Below are positions 8,944-17,589 of a stretch of 64,000 nucleotides of DNA, in pieces. A program made the position numbers and the translations under genes. The stretch spans positions 210,284 through 274,283 of the forward strand of contig NZ_APJI01000001.1 of the NCBI RefSeq assembly GCF_000497575.1, in the 5' to 3' direction. The stretch is from Afipia sp. OHSU_II-C1 (GTDB lineage: Bacteria; Pseudomonadota; Alphaproteobacteria; Rhizobiales; Xanthobacteraceae). Numbering within the stretch: the stretch's first letter is position 1; every line of letters begins with the position of its first letter. The notes under the pieces are model-generated. The model searched no databases and had not been told where the DNA came from. It saw only the letters and a program-made list of their open reading frames with translations.

Positions 8944-9648
8944 TCACACCGCCAGATGGGCGTCACGTATGTCTGGACGCGCCTCAAGTTCGCTCATGGT
9001 GCCGCTGAAGCAAATTCGCCCGCGCTCGATGATATAGGCGCGGTCGGAAATCAGGTTGGCGAAATGAAGATTCTGTTCGGACACAACGATGCTGACGCCC
9101 TCTTTCTTCATCGCAAGAATGGCGCCTACCATCTGCTCGACGATCTTCGGCGACAATCCTTCCGAGGGCTCGTCAAGCAGGACCAGGGATGGATTTCCCA
9201 TCAAAGTCCGGGCAATGGTCAGCATCTGCTGTTCGCCGCCGCTCATGCGTCCACCCATCCGGCCGCGCATCTCGCCGAGATTCGGAAACAGCGTGAACAG
9301 CTTTTCGCGGGTCCACTGCGGAGCATTCTGGCGCGGCGGTTGACGGCCAACCTCCAGATTCTCTTCCACCGTGAGATCGGTGAATATACGGCGCTCCTCC
9401 GGCACATAACCGAGCCCCCCACGCACAATGGCATGGGTCGGTTGAGCCGAAACATCCTTTCCCTCGAACACGATCTGACCTTCACGCTGTTCGACTAAGC
9501 CGACGATCGACCGGAACGTAGTCGACTTCCCCGCTCCGTTGCGGCCCAGAAGCGCCACGACCTCTCCATCGCCGACCTCAAGGGCGACATCGAACAGGAT
9601 GTGAGCCGGGCCGTAGTAGCTGTTGAGTCTCTGAACCGAGAGCTTCAT
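8944..9648 (-). CDS. LIV-type ABC transporter ATP-binding protein (LivF type)
   Basis: A 234-residue ATPase with Walker A GRNGAGKST, signature MSGGEQQM and Walker B LVLLDEPSEGLSP, all intact. The order of genes (LivG type, then LivF type) and the short C-terminus place it as the LivF member of a branched-chain-amino-acid-type importer. Its start overlaps the end of the LivG-type gene by four bases. The transporter lies in the same strand and run as the 6-hydroxynicotinate reductase operon, so a nicotinate-related substrate is more likely than amino acids; this is inferred from context only. Confidence 0.9.
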   Translation of the reverse strand: MKLSVQRLNSYYGPAHILFDVALEVGDGEVVALLGRNGAGKSTTFRSIVGLVEQREGQIVFEGKDVSAQPTHAIVRGGLGYVPEERRIFTDLTVEENLEVGRQPPRQNAPQWTREKLFTLFPNLGEMRGRMGGRMSGGEQQMLTIARTLMGNPSLVLLDEPSEGLSPKIVEQMVGAILAMKKEGVSIVVSEQNLHFANLISDRAYIIERGRICFSGTMSELEARPDIRDAHLAV

Positions 9649-10436
9649 GCGGGCGTTCCCTCCCGGTGACGCGCATCGTAAACCAGCCCCTCGCCGAGAT
9701 AGATCGCTCGGACTTGGGGATTTCGCCGAACTTCCTCTGGCGTCCCCTCCGCGATCAGTGAGCCCCGATTGAGTACAAGGATGCGATCGGCGTGCTCGAA
9801 CACCACATCCATGTCGTGCTCGGTGAACAGAACACCGATCGATTTCTCGCGGGCGATGCGCGCGGTCAACCGCATCAGTTCGACGCGCTCGCGTGGCGCC
9901 ATGCCGGCCGTCGGTTCATCCATCAAAAGGAGTTTGGGCTGATTGGCGAGTGCGATCGCGAGTTCGAGGCGCTTGAGGTCGCCATAGGCAAGTTCGCCGC
10001 ACGGGCGCTCTGCGTAGCCGCTCATGCCAACAAGGTCGAGCAGCCGGTTTGCTTCGGCGCACTCAAAGCCTGGCGTGGAACGCCACATGTTGAAGAGCTG
10101 CGCGTTGTAAGAGATCAGCGGAACCTGGACGTTCTCGCGCACCGTCATGGTGGGGAACGTAGCGGTGATCTGGAATGTGCGGCCGACGCCAAGCCGCCAG
10201 ATCGCACGCGGCTTCTTTCCAGTCGTGTCATTACCCAACAGATTGATCCGGCCACTGTCCGGAACATTCTGGCCATTGAGCATGTCAAAGCATGTGCTTT
10301 TGCCGGCTCCGTTGGGTCCGATCAGCGCAAGAATTTCGCCGGCCGCAAGGGAAAACGACACGCCGCGCACCGCATGAACGCCGCCATACGATTTGGTCAA
10401 GCCTTCGACTGACAGAAGTTTAGGTGCAGCACTCAT
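9645..10436 (-). CDS. LIV-type ABC transporter ATP-binding protein (LivG type)
   Basis: A 263-residue ATPase starting MSAAPKLLSVEG at 10436, where the ATG overlaps the stop of the fused permease gene; the frame is open further upstream but that part lies inside the permease gene. Walker A GPNGAGKST, the LivG-type stretch GVGRTFQITATFPTMTVRENV and Walker B LLLMDEPTAGMAP are present; the usual LSGG signature is replaced by ELAYGDLKRLE, a variation common in LivG proteins. It energises import together with the LivF-type subunit on the inner face of the membrane. Confidence 0.9.
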   Translation of the reverse strand: MSAAPKLLSVEGLTKSYGGVHAVRGVSFSLAAGEILALIGPNGAGKSTCFDMLNGQNVPDSGRINLLGNDTTGKKPRAIWRLGVGRTFQITATFPTMTVRENVQVPLISYNAQLFNMWRSTPGFECAEANRLLDLVGMSGYAERPCGELAYGDLKRLELAIALANQPKLLLMDEPTAGMAPRERVELMRLTARIAREKSIGVLFTEHDMDVVFEHADRILVLNRGSLIAEGTPEEVRRNPQVRAIYLGEGLVYDARHREGTPA

Positions 10437-12319
10437 TCGGCGCTCTCGATTCTTGACGCCAGAATGGCAGGTTTCGATGCACGTGAGTGACGCCGCGCTC
10501 GAACTGTTTCCAGCATACCGACGATACCCTTCGGAAACGCGACCACGATCAGCACAATGACCGCGCCAAGCACGAGCTTGGACCAATCCGTCTGACTGAC
10601 CAGCCAGATGTTCAGTGCCTTGAAGACAATCGCACCCACCACTGCACCGGAGACCGTCTCGACACCGCCCAGGAGCACCATCACCAATGCATCGACCGAC
10701 AGCGAGATGCCAAGGCTGTCGGGAAATACGCTACCCTTGAGGTATGCAAACAATGCACCTCCGATACCGGCGACGGTGCCTGCAATCACAAACGCAGTCC
10801 ATTGAATACGCTTGCCGTCGATGCCGATGGCTTCGCTGCGCAAAGCGGAATCGCGGGTCGCACGCAACGCATAACCGAACGGCGAAAACACGATGATGCG
10901 AAGCAGCACCACCGCAAATGTCGCGATGCCGAGCGACAGCCAGTAAAAATGAACCGGCCCCGCCGCCCATGCATCAGGCCAGACGCCCAGAATTCCGTTA
11001 TCTCCGCCTGTCACCCCAACCCACTGGAACGCGATCGACCAGACGATCTGGGCGAAGGCCAGCGTCAGCATCGCGAAATAGACGCCTGAAAGCTGAACTG
11101 CGAAAAATCCGAAAATGGCGGCTCCGATCAGTCCAAACAGAGGCCCCAGCAGCAGACACACGATCATCGGCAGGCCCACAGCCTTGGCGAAGAAGGCAAT
11201 ACCATAGGCTCCGAGACCGAAATACGCCGCATGCCCGAACGATGCGAGTCCGCCGACCGACATCAGGAAGTGCAGGCTCGCCGCGAAGATCACGTAGATC
11301 GCTATCTCCGCACCGACCGTAAGGGCGTAGTTGCCGCCGAACACCGGAAGCGCCGCCGCAACAATCAGTACGGCCAGCACCGCGAGACGTTCGTTCATGG
11401 TCAGCGGCCGCCATGGCCGAACGGTGAGGCCCGGCGTCTTCCGCGCGACTGCTTCGGGTTTGCCAAATAGACCCCAGGGCCGAACGATCAGGACCGCCGC
11501 CATCACGAGGAATACGAGAATAATCGAGATCTTCGGGAATATCAGAATGCCGAACGCATTGAGCTCGGAAACCAGCACGGCCGCGACGAATGCACCGGTG
11601 ATGCTGCCGAGGCCACCAATCACGACCACGACGAAAACATCCACGATGATCCGCAGATCCATCGCATGATGAACGGCGTCGCGCGGAATTTGCAGCGCGC
11701 CGCCAAGCGCGGCCAGGAACACACCAAGCGCAAAGACGCTGGTGAACAACCACTTCTGATTGACGCCCAGCGCGGCCACCATGTCGCGATCCTGCGTCGC
11801 CGCGCGGACCAGAACGCCCCAGCGCGTGCGGCGGAACAGCAGCCACAGTGCACCCAGAACGGCGGGGCCGAGCCCGATCAGGAACAGATCATAGGAAGGG
11901 ATATTCTGCCCGAAGAAGTCGACAGCGCCCCGGAAGCCGGGAGCGCGGCGGCCCACAAGGTCATCCGGGCCCCAGATCAGAACCACGATATCCTGGACCA
12001 TCAATGTCAGGCCAAAGGTGGCAAGAAGCTGAAAGAGTTCCGGCGACTTATAGATCCGCCGCAGCAACACCATTTCGACCAGCACGCCTAGGACCGCAAC
12101 GACCAGCGCCGCAACGACAATGCCACCCCAGAATCCGAGCGCGCCGGACAGCCGCTCTGTCAGGGTAAACGCGACATACGCGCCCAACATGTAGAATGCG
12201 CCGTGCGCAAAATTAACTATCCGGGTGACGCCGAAAATAATCGACAGTCCCGAGGCAACCAGAAACAGCGACGCCGCGCTCGCAAGGCCGGTCAGGAATT
12301 GAACAAAGTAGAAGCTCAT
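10433..12319 (-). CDS. fused LivH-LivM permease of a LIV-type ABC transporter
   Basis: A 628-residue membrane protein that joins two permease domains normally made as separate subunits. Residues 1 to about 290 are LivH-like (FGVTRIVNFAHGAFYMLGAY near the N-terminus, GGLGSITGAFVAA later), and residues from about 305 are LivM-like (LASFGHAAYFGLGAYG, GGVETVSGAVVGA). Each half has several hydrophobic helices. One polypeptide therefore supplies the whole membrane channel. It lies between the binding-protein gene (58 bases upstream, with a strong hairpin between) and the two ATPase genes, so the importer is complete. Substrate is unknown; the nicotinate context suggests a pyridine carboxylate or related compound. 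Confidence 0.9.
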   Translation of the reverse strand: MSFYFVQFLTGLASAASLFLVASGLSIIFGVTRIVNFAHGAFYMLGAYVAFTLTERLSGALGFWGGIVVAALVVAVLGVLVEMVLLRRIYKSPELFQLLATFGLTLMVQDIVVLIWGPDDLVGRRAPGFRGAVDFFGQNIPSYDLFLIGLGPAVLGALWLLFRRTRWGVLVRAATQDRDMVAALGVNQKWLFTSVFALGVFLAALGGALQIPRDAVHHAMDLRIIVDVFVVVVIGGLGSITGAFVAAVLVSELNAFGILIFPKISIILVFLVMAAVLIVRPWGLFGKPEAVARKTPGLTVRPWRPLTMNERLAVLAVLIVAAALPVFGGNYALTVGAEIAIYVIFAASLHFLMSVGGLASFGHAAYFGLGAYGIAFFAKAVGLPMIVCLLLGPLFGLIGAAIFGFFAVQLSGVYFAMLTLAFAQIVWSIAFQWVGVTGGDNGILGVWPDAWAAGPVHFYWLSLGIATFAVVLLRIIVFSPFGYALRATRDSALRSEAIGIDGKRIQWTAFVIAGTVAGIGGALFAYLKGSVFPDSLGISLSVDALVMVLLGGVETVSGAVVGAIVFKALNIWLVSQTDWSKLVLGAVIVLIVVAFPKGIVGMLETVRARRHSRASKPAILASRIESAE

Positions 12320-12342
12320 ATGCGATCCACGGCTGGAAAATG

Positions 12343-12367
12343 CCGCGGGCGCATCGCGCGCCCGCGG
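12343..12367 (-). terminator. GC-rich hairpin between binding-protein and permease genes
   Basis: A perfect 10-bp stem (CCGCGGGCGC at 12343-12352 and its complement at 12358-12367) with a five-base loop lies just after the binding-protein gene. There is no T run, so it is more likely an mRNA-stabilising or attenuating hairpin that keeps binding protein in excess over the permease than a full terminator. Confidence 0.6.
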
Positions 12368-12376
12368 TCGCTAAAC

Positions 12377-13609
12377 TCAGTCTTTCGGACGTAACTTCTC
12401 GACTTCTGCATCGCTCGGCAGGAAATCCTCGCCCTTGCGATAAGCGCTATCCACCATCACGCCCTTGCCGTCCTTGAGCGCTGTCTTGCCGACATAGGCG
12501 CCGAGGGTGGATTGATGATCGATCTTGCGGAAGGTGATCTGACCGAACGGAGACGGCATCGACAATCCTTCCGCCGCAGCGATCATCTTCTCAGGATCGG
12601 TCGAATTCGCCTTGATAAGAATTGCCGCCGCAGCCTTGATCGTCTGATAACCGACGATGGAGCCAAGTCTCGGATAATCGTTGAACTTACCCTGATACGC
12701 CTTCAGGAAGGCATCGTGCTCCGGCGTCTTGATGCTGTACCAGGGATAGCCGGTGACAATCCAACCTGACGGTGTTTCTTCCTTCAGCGGGTCGAGATAT
12801 TCCGGCTCACCGGTAAGGAAACTCACCACCGCCCGGTCCTTGAACAGACCGCGCGTGTTGCCCTCGCGGACGAATTTGACGAGATCCGCGCCGAAAGTCA
12901 CATTGAGGATGGCTTCAGGATTGGAATTCGCAAGCGCCTGAACGATCGGACCTGCATCGATCTTGCCCTGCGGCGGCCACTGTTCATCTACCCACTGAAT
13001 GTCGGGCCGTTTCTCGGACAGCAGCTTCTTGAAGACCGCAACCGCCGACTGACCATACTCGTAGTTGGGTGCGATGGTCGCCCAGCGCTTGGCGGGCAAC
13101 TTTGCCGCTTCCTCCACCAGCATCGCAGCCTGCATGTAGTTCGATGGGCGCAGGCGGAATGTGTAACGATTTCCCTTCGACCAGGTGATCGCGTCGGTCA
13201 GAGGTTCCGCCGCAAGGAAGAACACCTTTTTCTGCTTGGCGAAATCGCTCACCGCGAGACCAATGTTGGACAGGAACGTGCCAGTCAGCATCACCACGTT
13301 CTCATTCGAAACCAGTTCGTTGGCGGCAGTCTGAGCATCGGCCGGTTTGCCGCTATCGTCCTTGGAGACGACAACGAGCTTCTTGCCGTTGATACCGCCC
13401 GCGGCGTTGATTTCCTCGACAGCGAGCTGCCAGCCCTTGCGATAGGGCTCGGTGAAAGCAGGTAGCAGCGAGTAACTGTTGATTTCGCCGATCTTGATTT
13501 CGCCGCTCTGCGCCATGGCAGCTGTCGCCAGTGCCGAGCCAGCCAAACCGAGACTCGCGGCAAGCCCGAACCCGGACAGACTGCCGAAAAGACGTTTTCT
13601 TCGTTGCAT
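12377..13609 (-). CDS. LIV-type periplasmic substrate-binding protein
   Basis: A 410-residue Peripla_BP_6-type protein. It starts MQRRKRLFGS with a clear signal peptide ending near ATAAMAQ, followed by GEIKIGEINSYSLLPAFTEPYRKG. I chose the ATG at 13609 because GGAGG lies five bases before it; upstream in-frame codons do not look like a secretion signal. It should capture the substrate in the periplasm and deliver it to the fused permease. The gene follows AA_synth A by about 106 bases on the same strand, so it may be part of the hnr operon or have its own promoter in that gap; no convincing promoter was seen. Confidence 0.9.
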   Translation of the reverse strand: MQRRKRLFGSLSGFGLAASLGLAGSALATAAMAQSGEIKIGEINSYSLLPAFTEPYRKGWQLAVEEINAAGGINGKKLVVVSKDDSGKPADAQTAANELVSNENVVMLTGTFLSNIGLAVSDFAKQKKVFFLAAEPLTDAITWSKGNRYTFRLRPSNYMQAAMLVEEAAKLPAKRWATIAPNYEYGQSAVAVFKKLLSEKRPDIQWVDEQWPPQGKIDAGPIVQALANSNPEAILNVTFGADLVKFVREGNTRGLFKDRAVVSFLTGEPEYLDPLKEETPSGWIVTGYPWYSIKTPEHDAFLKAYQGKFNDYPRLGSIVGYQTIKAAAAILIKANSTDPEKMIAAAEGLSMPSPFGQITFRKIDHQSTLGAYVGKTALKDGKGVMVDSAYRKGEDFLPSDAEVEKLRPKD

Positions 13610-13715
13610 CCCAACCTCCATTGTTGCCAGGACCCGCGTCCCGTTCACTTCCCGTCCGCTCCTTATCCCGGTGGAGCGGTTCGGCCTTTCTTTCGCATCA
13701 AGCGCAAACAGACCG

Positions 13716-14300
13716 CTAGCGCAATCCGTCCTCGCCCTTGACCTCTCCAATGGTCAGACCGCCGACTCGTGGCAACGGCCGCCCACTGTCGGTCACGGCA
13801 ACTGCCACCATGATTTCGTTCGCCCGGGGTGCATCATTGATCTGCACTTCCATCCCGTCGAAATGACTCCGCACGAACGCCGCATCCTTGTGGCCAAGGG
13901 GAATGTCGAGCACTGTTCCCAATCCGCCGCGCTTTTTGGAGGATGGAATCAGCGCAGCCCCCTTGCCTAATACCTTGCGCACCGGCGCTCCCATCTTCGG
14001 ATGCAAAATCGCTGCCGCGTGCTCCAGTTCGCCATTCTCGCCGACGGCCGCCGCCTTGCCGTAGCTTTGCGCTTTGCCACCTTCGATACCGAGCGCTGCA
14101 ACCGCCTTTAAGGCGAGCAGTTCGCCAAGTTCCTCGCCAATTGAGATCAATGGCGACAGGTCATCGACAAACCTGCCAGCAAACGGATTGTCGATGACTG
14201 CGACAGCGGCAGCGCGACGGGTCGGCGGCGAGACATCGCGCCCGCCCTCCATCAGCGTCTCCTCGACCACCGTGACGATCTTGCGAATGACGGCGCTCAT
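13716..14300 (-). CDS. AA_synth (PF06684) family protein, copy A
   Basis: A 194-residue protein of the amino-acid-synthesis family PF06684 (formerly DUF1185), whose biochemical role is not established. Shared features with the neighbouring copy are NPFAGR near residue 40, YGK.A.VG..GELEHAA, SHFD.MEV and the C-terminal RVGGL...KGEDGLR. Its ATG overlaps the stop of copy B by four bases, so the two are translationally coupled. No signal peptide or membrane helix is seen. Its place in an operon with 6-hydroxynicotinate reductase points to a role in pyridine or 2-formylglutarate metabolism, but no reaction can be assigned. Confidence 0.75.
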   Translation of the reverse strand: MSAVIRKIVTVVEETLMEGGRDVSPPTRRAAAVAVIDNPFAGRFVDDLSPLISIGEELGELLALKAVAALGIEGGKAQSYGKAAAVGENGELEHAAAILHPKMGAPVRKVLGKGAALIPSSKKRGGLGTVLDIPLGHKDAAFVRSHFDGMEVQINDAPRANEIMVAVAVTDSGRPLPRVGGLTIGEVKGEDGLR

Positions 14301-14881
14301 CGTAGCCCATCCTCTCCCTTGATCTCATTTGCCTTGAGACCGCCGACCCTGGCGTGAATGCGCGAGCCCGTGGTCATGACAAGCGCGAGAAGTAATTCGC
14401 CCGCGCGGGGCGCGTCCGGAATGCCGACCTCCATGGCGTCGAAATGCGAGCGTACATAAGACGCGCTGATATGCGTCACCGGAACATCGAGCCGCGCACC
14501 CGGACCGCCAACCTTCTTGGCAGACGGTACAATGGCCTTGGCCTCGCCAAGAATCTCGCGCATCGCGTAGCCGCCGGGCACATGCCACAATGCGCCATGC
14601 TCGAGTTCACCCAACGCACCAACAACCGCACCTTTGCCATAGCCTTGTATCGCGTTCGGGTCTCCGCCAAGCGCCTTGAGCAAGGAACTCGCCATTGCAA
14701 CACCGAGCGGCGTCAAATCATCCATGAATCCTGCGATATCCTCGACATAACGTCCGGCGAACGGATTGCGGATCACACACAGGATAGCCCCACGGCGTAA
14801 CGGCTGCGCCGCCGGCTTCCCGCCTTCGTGGAAAATCTCCTCAATCACGGTGGCGCGCTTACGGATCACGACCTCAGACAT
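14297..14881 (-). CDS. AA_synth (PF06684) family protein, copy B
   Basis: Also 194 residues and clearly paralogous to copy A over its whole length (IRNPFAGRYVEDI, YGKGAVVGALGELEHGA, SYVRSHFDAMEV, PDAPRAGELLLAL, KGEDGLR). The two probably arose by tandem duplication and may form a hetero-oligomer. Its start overlaps the end of the UPF0280 gene by eight bases. Function is unknown; family members in other bacteria are also found next to catabolic genes for nitrogen compounds, which I recall only in general terms. Confidence 0.75.
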   Translation of the reverse strand: MSEVVIRKRATVIEEIFHEGGKPAAQPLRRGAILCVIRNPFAGRYVEDIAGFMDDLTPLGVAMASSLLKALGGDPNAIQGYGKGAVVGALGELEHGALWHVPGGYAMREILGEAKAIVPSAKKVGGPGARLDVPVTHISASYVRSHFDAMEVGIPDAPRAGELLLALVMTTGSRIHARVGGLKANEIKGEDGLR

Positions 14882-15794
14882 ACGGCAAACTTTCAGTTCC
14901 GGTTCGGGCGGCTACATACGGCGGAGGTCGCCGCGCAACACCATCAATATTCTTCAGTGCAACAACGCGTGTTTCGCCTTGCAGATGCAACGCCGCGCCA
15001 TCGATCAATCCGGCTTCCAAGAGTAAAAAGGCGGTATCGGCCCCAAAATCCAACGCTGCCGCAATGTCGTTCAATGAAAGTTCATCGACCTCGCGAGTGA
15101 CCAAACGAGCACCGAGATCGCTATCGGGCTGAATTTCGTTTGCCGGACACCGGACGATGGCGGGATGTTCCGGCAAATCAACCGCATTGGCTATAATGGT
15201 TGCCGCAGCATCGGCCTGCGCGGCTGTTTGCGCCAGAACCGTCACTGCGTCGGCTATCCCGAGCGAAAAGCTGCGGCCACGCCATCCACTGGTCGCGATG
15301 CCGCGCATCTTATCATCCGCTGCAATCCGAGTTTTCCCGATCAAATTTGGTTTGTCAGGGCGGTCAACGAGGCCAATCGTGAAATGCTGGCCATTGCCGA
15401 GATGCAGCGCAATGTCACCGCCGTTGTTGACATAAGCACGATCGAGATCAGCGGCCTTCAACATCGCCCCGAGAATTTCCTCAGCGACGGCGCCGGCGAC
15501 GGCGGCCATCGGCGTAACAAAATGATCGGCCGCGAATGGAGCAACCGCATCATACATCCGGCGCGCGACATCTCCCCTCAGCAAACTGGCTGGAGGCTGT
15601 GCCTGCTTACGCAGTTCCGATAATTCGCCACAGAGTTCGTCAAGAAGACCGGTGAAACGGTCTAGGGCAGCCTGGTACGCGGCACTGACGTTCGCCGCAG
15701 TTCCACGCGCCTCCACAATCAGATCGATCGGGCCGTCATGCAGGTGAATCCGCCTACGGTCCGCGAGCCATCCGATTTGTGGGAGGCGTTTCAT
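14874..15794 (-). CDS. UPF0280 (ApbE-superfamily) protein
   Basis: A 306-residue protein with the pattern of the UPF0280/COG2122 family, a relative of the flavin transferase ApbE. ApbE-like elements are visible in order: VNNGGDIALHL, the stretch GIATSGWRGRSFSLG, and ADAVTVLAQTAAQADAAAT. ApbE itself attaches FMN to proteins or trims FAD; activity of UPF0280 is not established. The ATG overlaps the hnr stop by four bases, so it is coupled to the flavin/iron-sulfur enzyme Hnr. A role in flavin loading of Hnr is a reasonable hypothesis; no canonical ApbE target motif was recognised in Hnr. Confidence 0.75.
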   Translation of the reverse strand: MKRLPQIGWLADRRRIHLHDGPIDLIVEARGTAANVSAAYQAALDRFTGLLDELCGELSELRKQAQPPASLLRGDVARRMYDAVAPFAADHFVTPMAAVAGAVAEEILGAMLKAADLDRAYVNNGGDIALHLGNGQHFTIGLVDRPDKPNLIGKTRIAADDKMRGIATSGWRGRSFSLGIADAVTVLAQTAAQADAAATIIANAVDLPEHPAIVRCPANEIQPDSDLGARLVTREVDELSLNDIAAALDFGADTAFLLLEAGLIDGAALHLQGETRVVALKNIDGVARRPPPYVAARTGTESLPYV

Positions 15795-17257
15795 TTGCGC
15801 GATCTCGGCTCGGAAAGTTGTTTCGGCAACTGGCGGACTTCCGTATTGTTCTTCAATGACGCCAATGGCCGCACATGATCCATGTGACCACCGAGTGCTG
15901 CGTAGTCCGACAATCGCAGGGTGAACTCGATCGGCGCGACCAGCGCGGGTGTCGGCACATAGCCGAAGGCTCCTTCCGGCATCAGCGTCACATCAACCAT
16001 GAATGTGATGCCCCCACCTGGCCAAACATAGACCGGCGCGCCGCCACAGGTCACCGACGTCAACGCGTCCTTGACCGACCGTGTCAGCCGGACCGGGTTG
16101 TCCGTCACACCCGCCCGGAGCGAGCCGCCAGCGCCGCCCATGAACAGCACGGTGCACAGCGCGGGCTCACAATTCTCCTGAATCCGCTCGACGGACAGCT
16201 TGAGATCGGCAGGCATTTCCTTCTCGACCGGCTTCAGCGCCTCATCGAGCTCGAAATACGCAGCATGCTCGCCGGTCGTACTCACCATCATTATCCGCAG
16301 ACCGGGTCGTGCGGTCTTGGGATCAAACGGACCGAGTACCGACAAGGGATCGGAAATATTCGTACCGCCCCAGCCAATACCGGGTTCAGCGACCTGAAAA
16401 TAGCGTCCGGGCGTCGAGCGCCGCCCCTTCAGTTTGATCCCGGTCTCGGGAATATCGAGCAACTTGCCAGCCTGATGTTCCGACAGCACGCCGGTGATGT
16501 GATCGTCCACCACGACAACTTCATCGACCTTGCCGTGCCACTGCTTCGCGAACATCCCGATGGTCGCCGAACCGCAGCCAACCCTCATCCGCTCTTCCGG
16601 AACGCCATTGACGATTGGCGGGTAGCCGGCTTGCACCACTACAGTTGCACCACCGTCGATCGTCATCTCGACAGGCTTGCCGTTGGACAAATCCATCAGC
16701 GCGTCACAGGTAACCCGGCCTTCCTTCTTGGAACCGCCCGTCAGGTGGTGAACACCGCCGAGCGACAGCATCTGCGAACCGTACTCGCCGGTCGTGACAT
16801 GCCCCACCGCCTCGCCCTGTACACGCACTGTCGCGGTTTCAGGGCCGAGATAACGGTCGGTGTCGATCTTCACCTTGACGCCGCAATAGCTGAAGATTCC
16901 CTCGGTCACCACCGTGACCATATCGACGCCATCGACCTCGGAAGAAACAATAAACGGCGCGGGCTTGTAGTCCGGATAGGTTGTGCCAGCGCCGATCGCC
17001 GTCACAAAGACACCCGGCTCGTGAACGATCTTGCCATCCCAATCGCCACCGGCCTGAAACGGAACAAGCCGCCCGCCATGGGACACCGTGCGTTCCAGCA
17101 CCACATGCGGATCGACACGAACAAGTTCGCCATTGTTGTTGGCATACCGATCACACGCCCCTGCAGCGCCCGGCTTGATGTAGCACATCACCGGACATGC
17201 ATCGCAGCGGATCTTGTCCGAACTGCCGGTAGTGACGGGGTTTGTTTCAGTCAGCAT
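15791..17257 (-). CDS. hnr: 6-hydroxynicotinate reductase
   Basis: A 488-residue protein matching the 6-hydroxynicotinate reductase family of the anaerobic nicotinate pathway, which reduces 6-hydroxynicotinate to 1,4,5,6-tetrahydro-6-oxonicotinate with a low-potential donor such as ferredoxin. Near the N-terminus CDACPVMCYIKPGAAGACDRY supplies four cysteines for an iron-sulfur cluster. The rest is glycine-rich with GCGSATIGMF and GGAGGSLRAG. I placed the start at MLTETNPV (17257); the frame is open to 17389, but that would put the palindrome at 17346-17359 inside the gene and homology begins only at DKIRCDACP. First gene of a minus-strand operon with UPF0280 and two AA_synth genes, divergent from nicAB. 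Confidence 0.85.
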   Translation of the reverse strand: MLTETNPVTTGSSDKIRCDACPVMCYIKPGAAGACDRYANNNGELVRVDPHVVLERTVSHGGRLVPFQAGGDWDGKIVHEPGVFVTAIGAGTTYPDYKPAPFIVSSEVDGVDMVTVVTEGIFSYCGVKVKIDTDRYLGPETATVRVQGEAVGHVTTGEYGSQMLSLGGVHHLTGGSKKEGRVTCDALMDLSNGKPVEMTIDGGATVVVQAGYPPIVNGVPEERMRVGCGSATIGMFAKQWHGKVDEVVVVDDHITGVLSEHQAGKLLDIPETGIKLKGRRSTPGRYFQVAEPGIGWGGTNISDPLSVLGPFDPKTARPGLRIMMVSTTGEHAAYFELDEALKPVEKEMPADLKLSVERIQENCEPALCTVLFMGGAGGSLRAGVTDNPVRLTRSVKDALTSVTCGGAPVYVWPGGGITFMVDVTLMPEGAFGYVPTPALVAPIEFTLRLSDYAALGGHMDHVRPLASLKNNTEVRQLPKQLSEPRSRK

Positions 17258-17345
17258 GACCAAACTCGAGTCCGAGCCAAACTGAACTGACGAGCGGCGC
17301 TGACGCCGCGAGGATAAAATTCCGTCCGTCCACATCCGGCATTTT

Positions 17346-17359
17346 GTTCGTATACGAAC
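17346..17359. promoter_or_regulatory. palindromic operator, hnr side
   Basis: GTTCGTATACGAAC is a perfect 14-bp palindrome centred on GTATAC. It differs from the nicA-side site in one base per arm. The GTATAC centre with T-rich flanks resembles operators of FCD-type GntR regulators; a MarR protein is the alternative. Confidence 0.7.
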
Positions 17360-17517
17360 GATGGTGCGCGCAGACCAGAAACCTGTCAAGCGCCGCCGCG
17401 TGCGAAATCCCGGACTGCCGAATAAAAACTCAATTGCCTACCGTTGGTGTTCACAAATCGTGCAATGCATCATACCCACGAGACAGCGGCATTTTCTGTT
17501 CCCTCACTTGGCTTGCA

Positions 17518-17533
17518 CGTTTGTATACAAACG
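17518..17533. promoter_or_regulatory. palindromic operator, nicA side
   Basis: CGTTTGTATACAAACG is a perfect 16-bp palindrome. Its centre is 173 bp from that of the hnr-side site. It lies 57 bases before the nicA ATG, where a repressor would block the promoter. Confidence 0.7.
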
Positions 17534-17589
17534 GTATCGTTGTGGCACGCGTTGCCGGAGTTTGCAGCGCAACAGACCGGACCGTGACG

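Larger units (their letters stand above)
17258..17589. promoter_or_regulatory. divergent control region between hnr and nicA
   Basis: These 332 bases hold no convincing gene. They contain two near-identical palindromes, one on the hnr side (17346-17359, 89 bases before its start) and one on the nicA side (17518-17533, 57 bases before its start). Each gene direction thus has its own operator at a typical promoter distance, and a single repressor could control both operons. Confidence 0.75.

Noticed and set aside
15875..17290. Long plus-strand open frame (471 codons) opposite hnr
   Set aside because: Antisense to a well-supported gene; composition is biased and no motif is visible.
17344..17589. 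Upstream extension of the nicA reading frame
   Set aside because: It would run through the operator palindromes and add no ferredoxin-like sequence.
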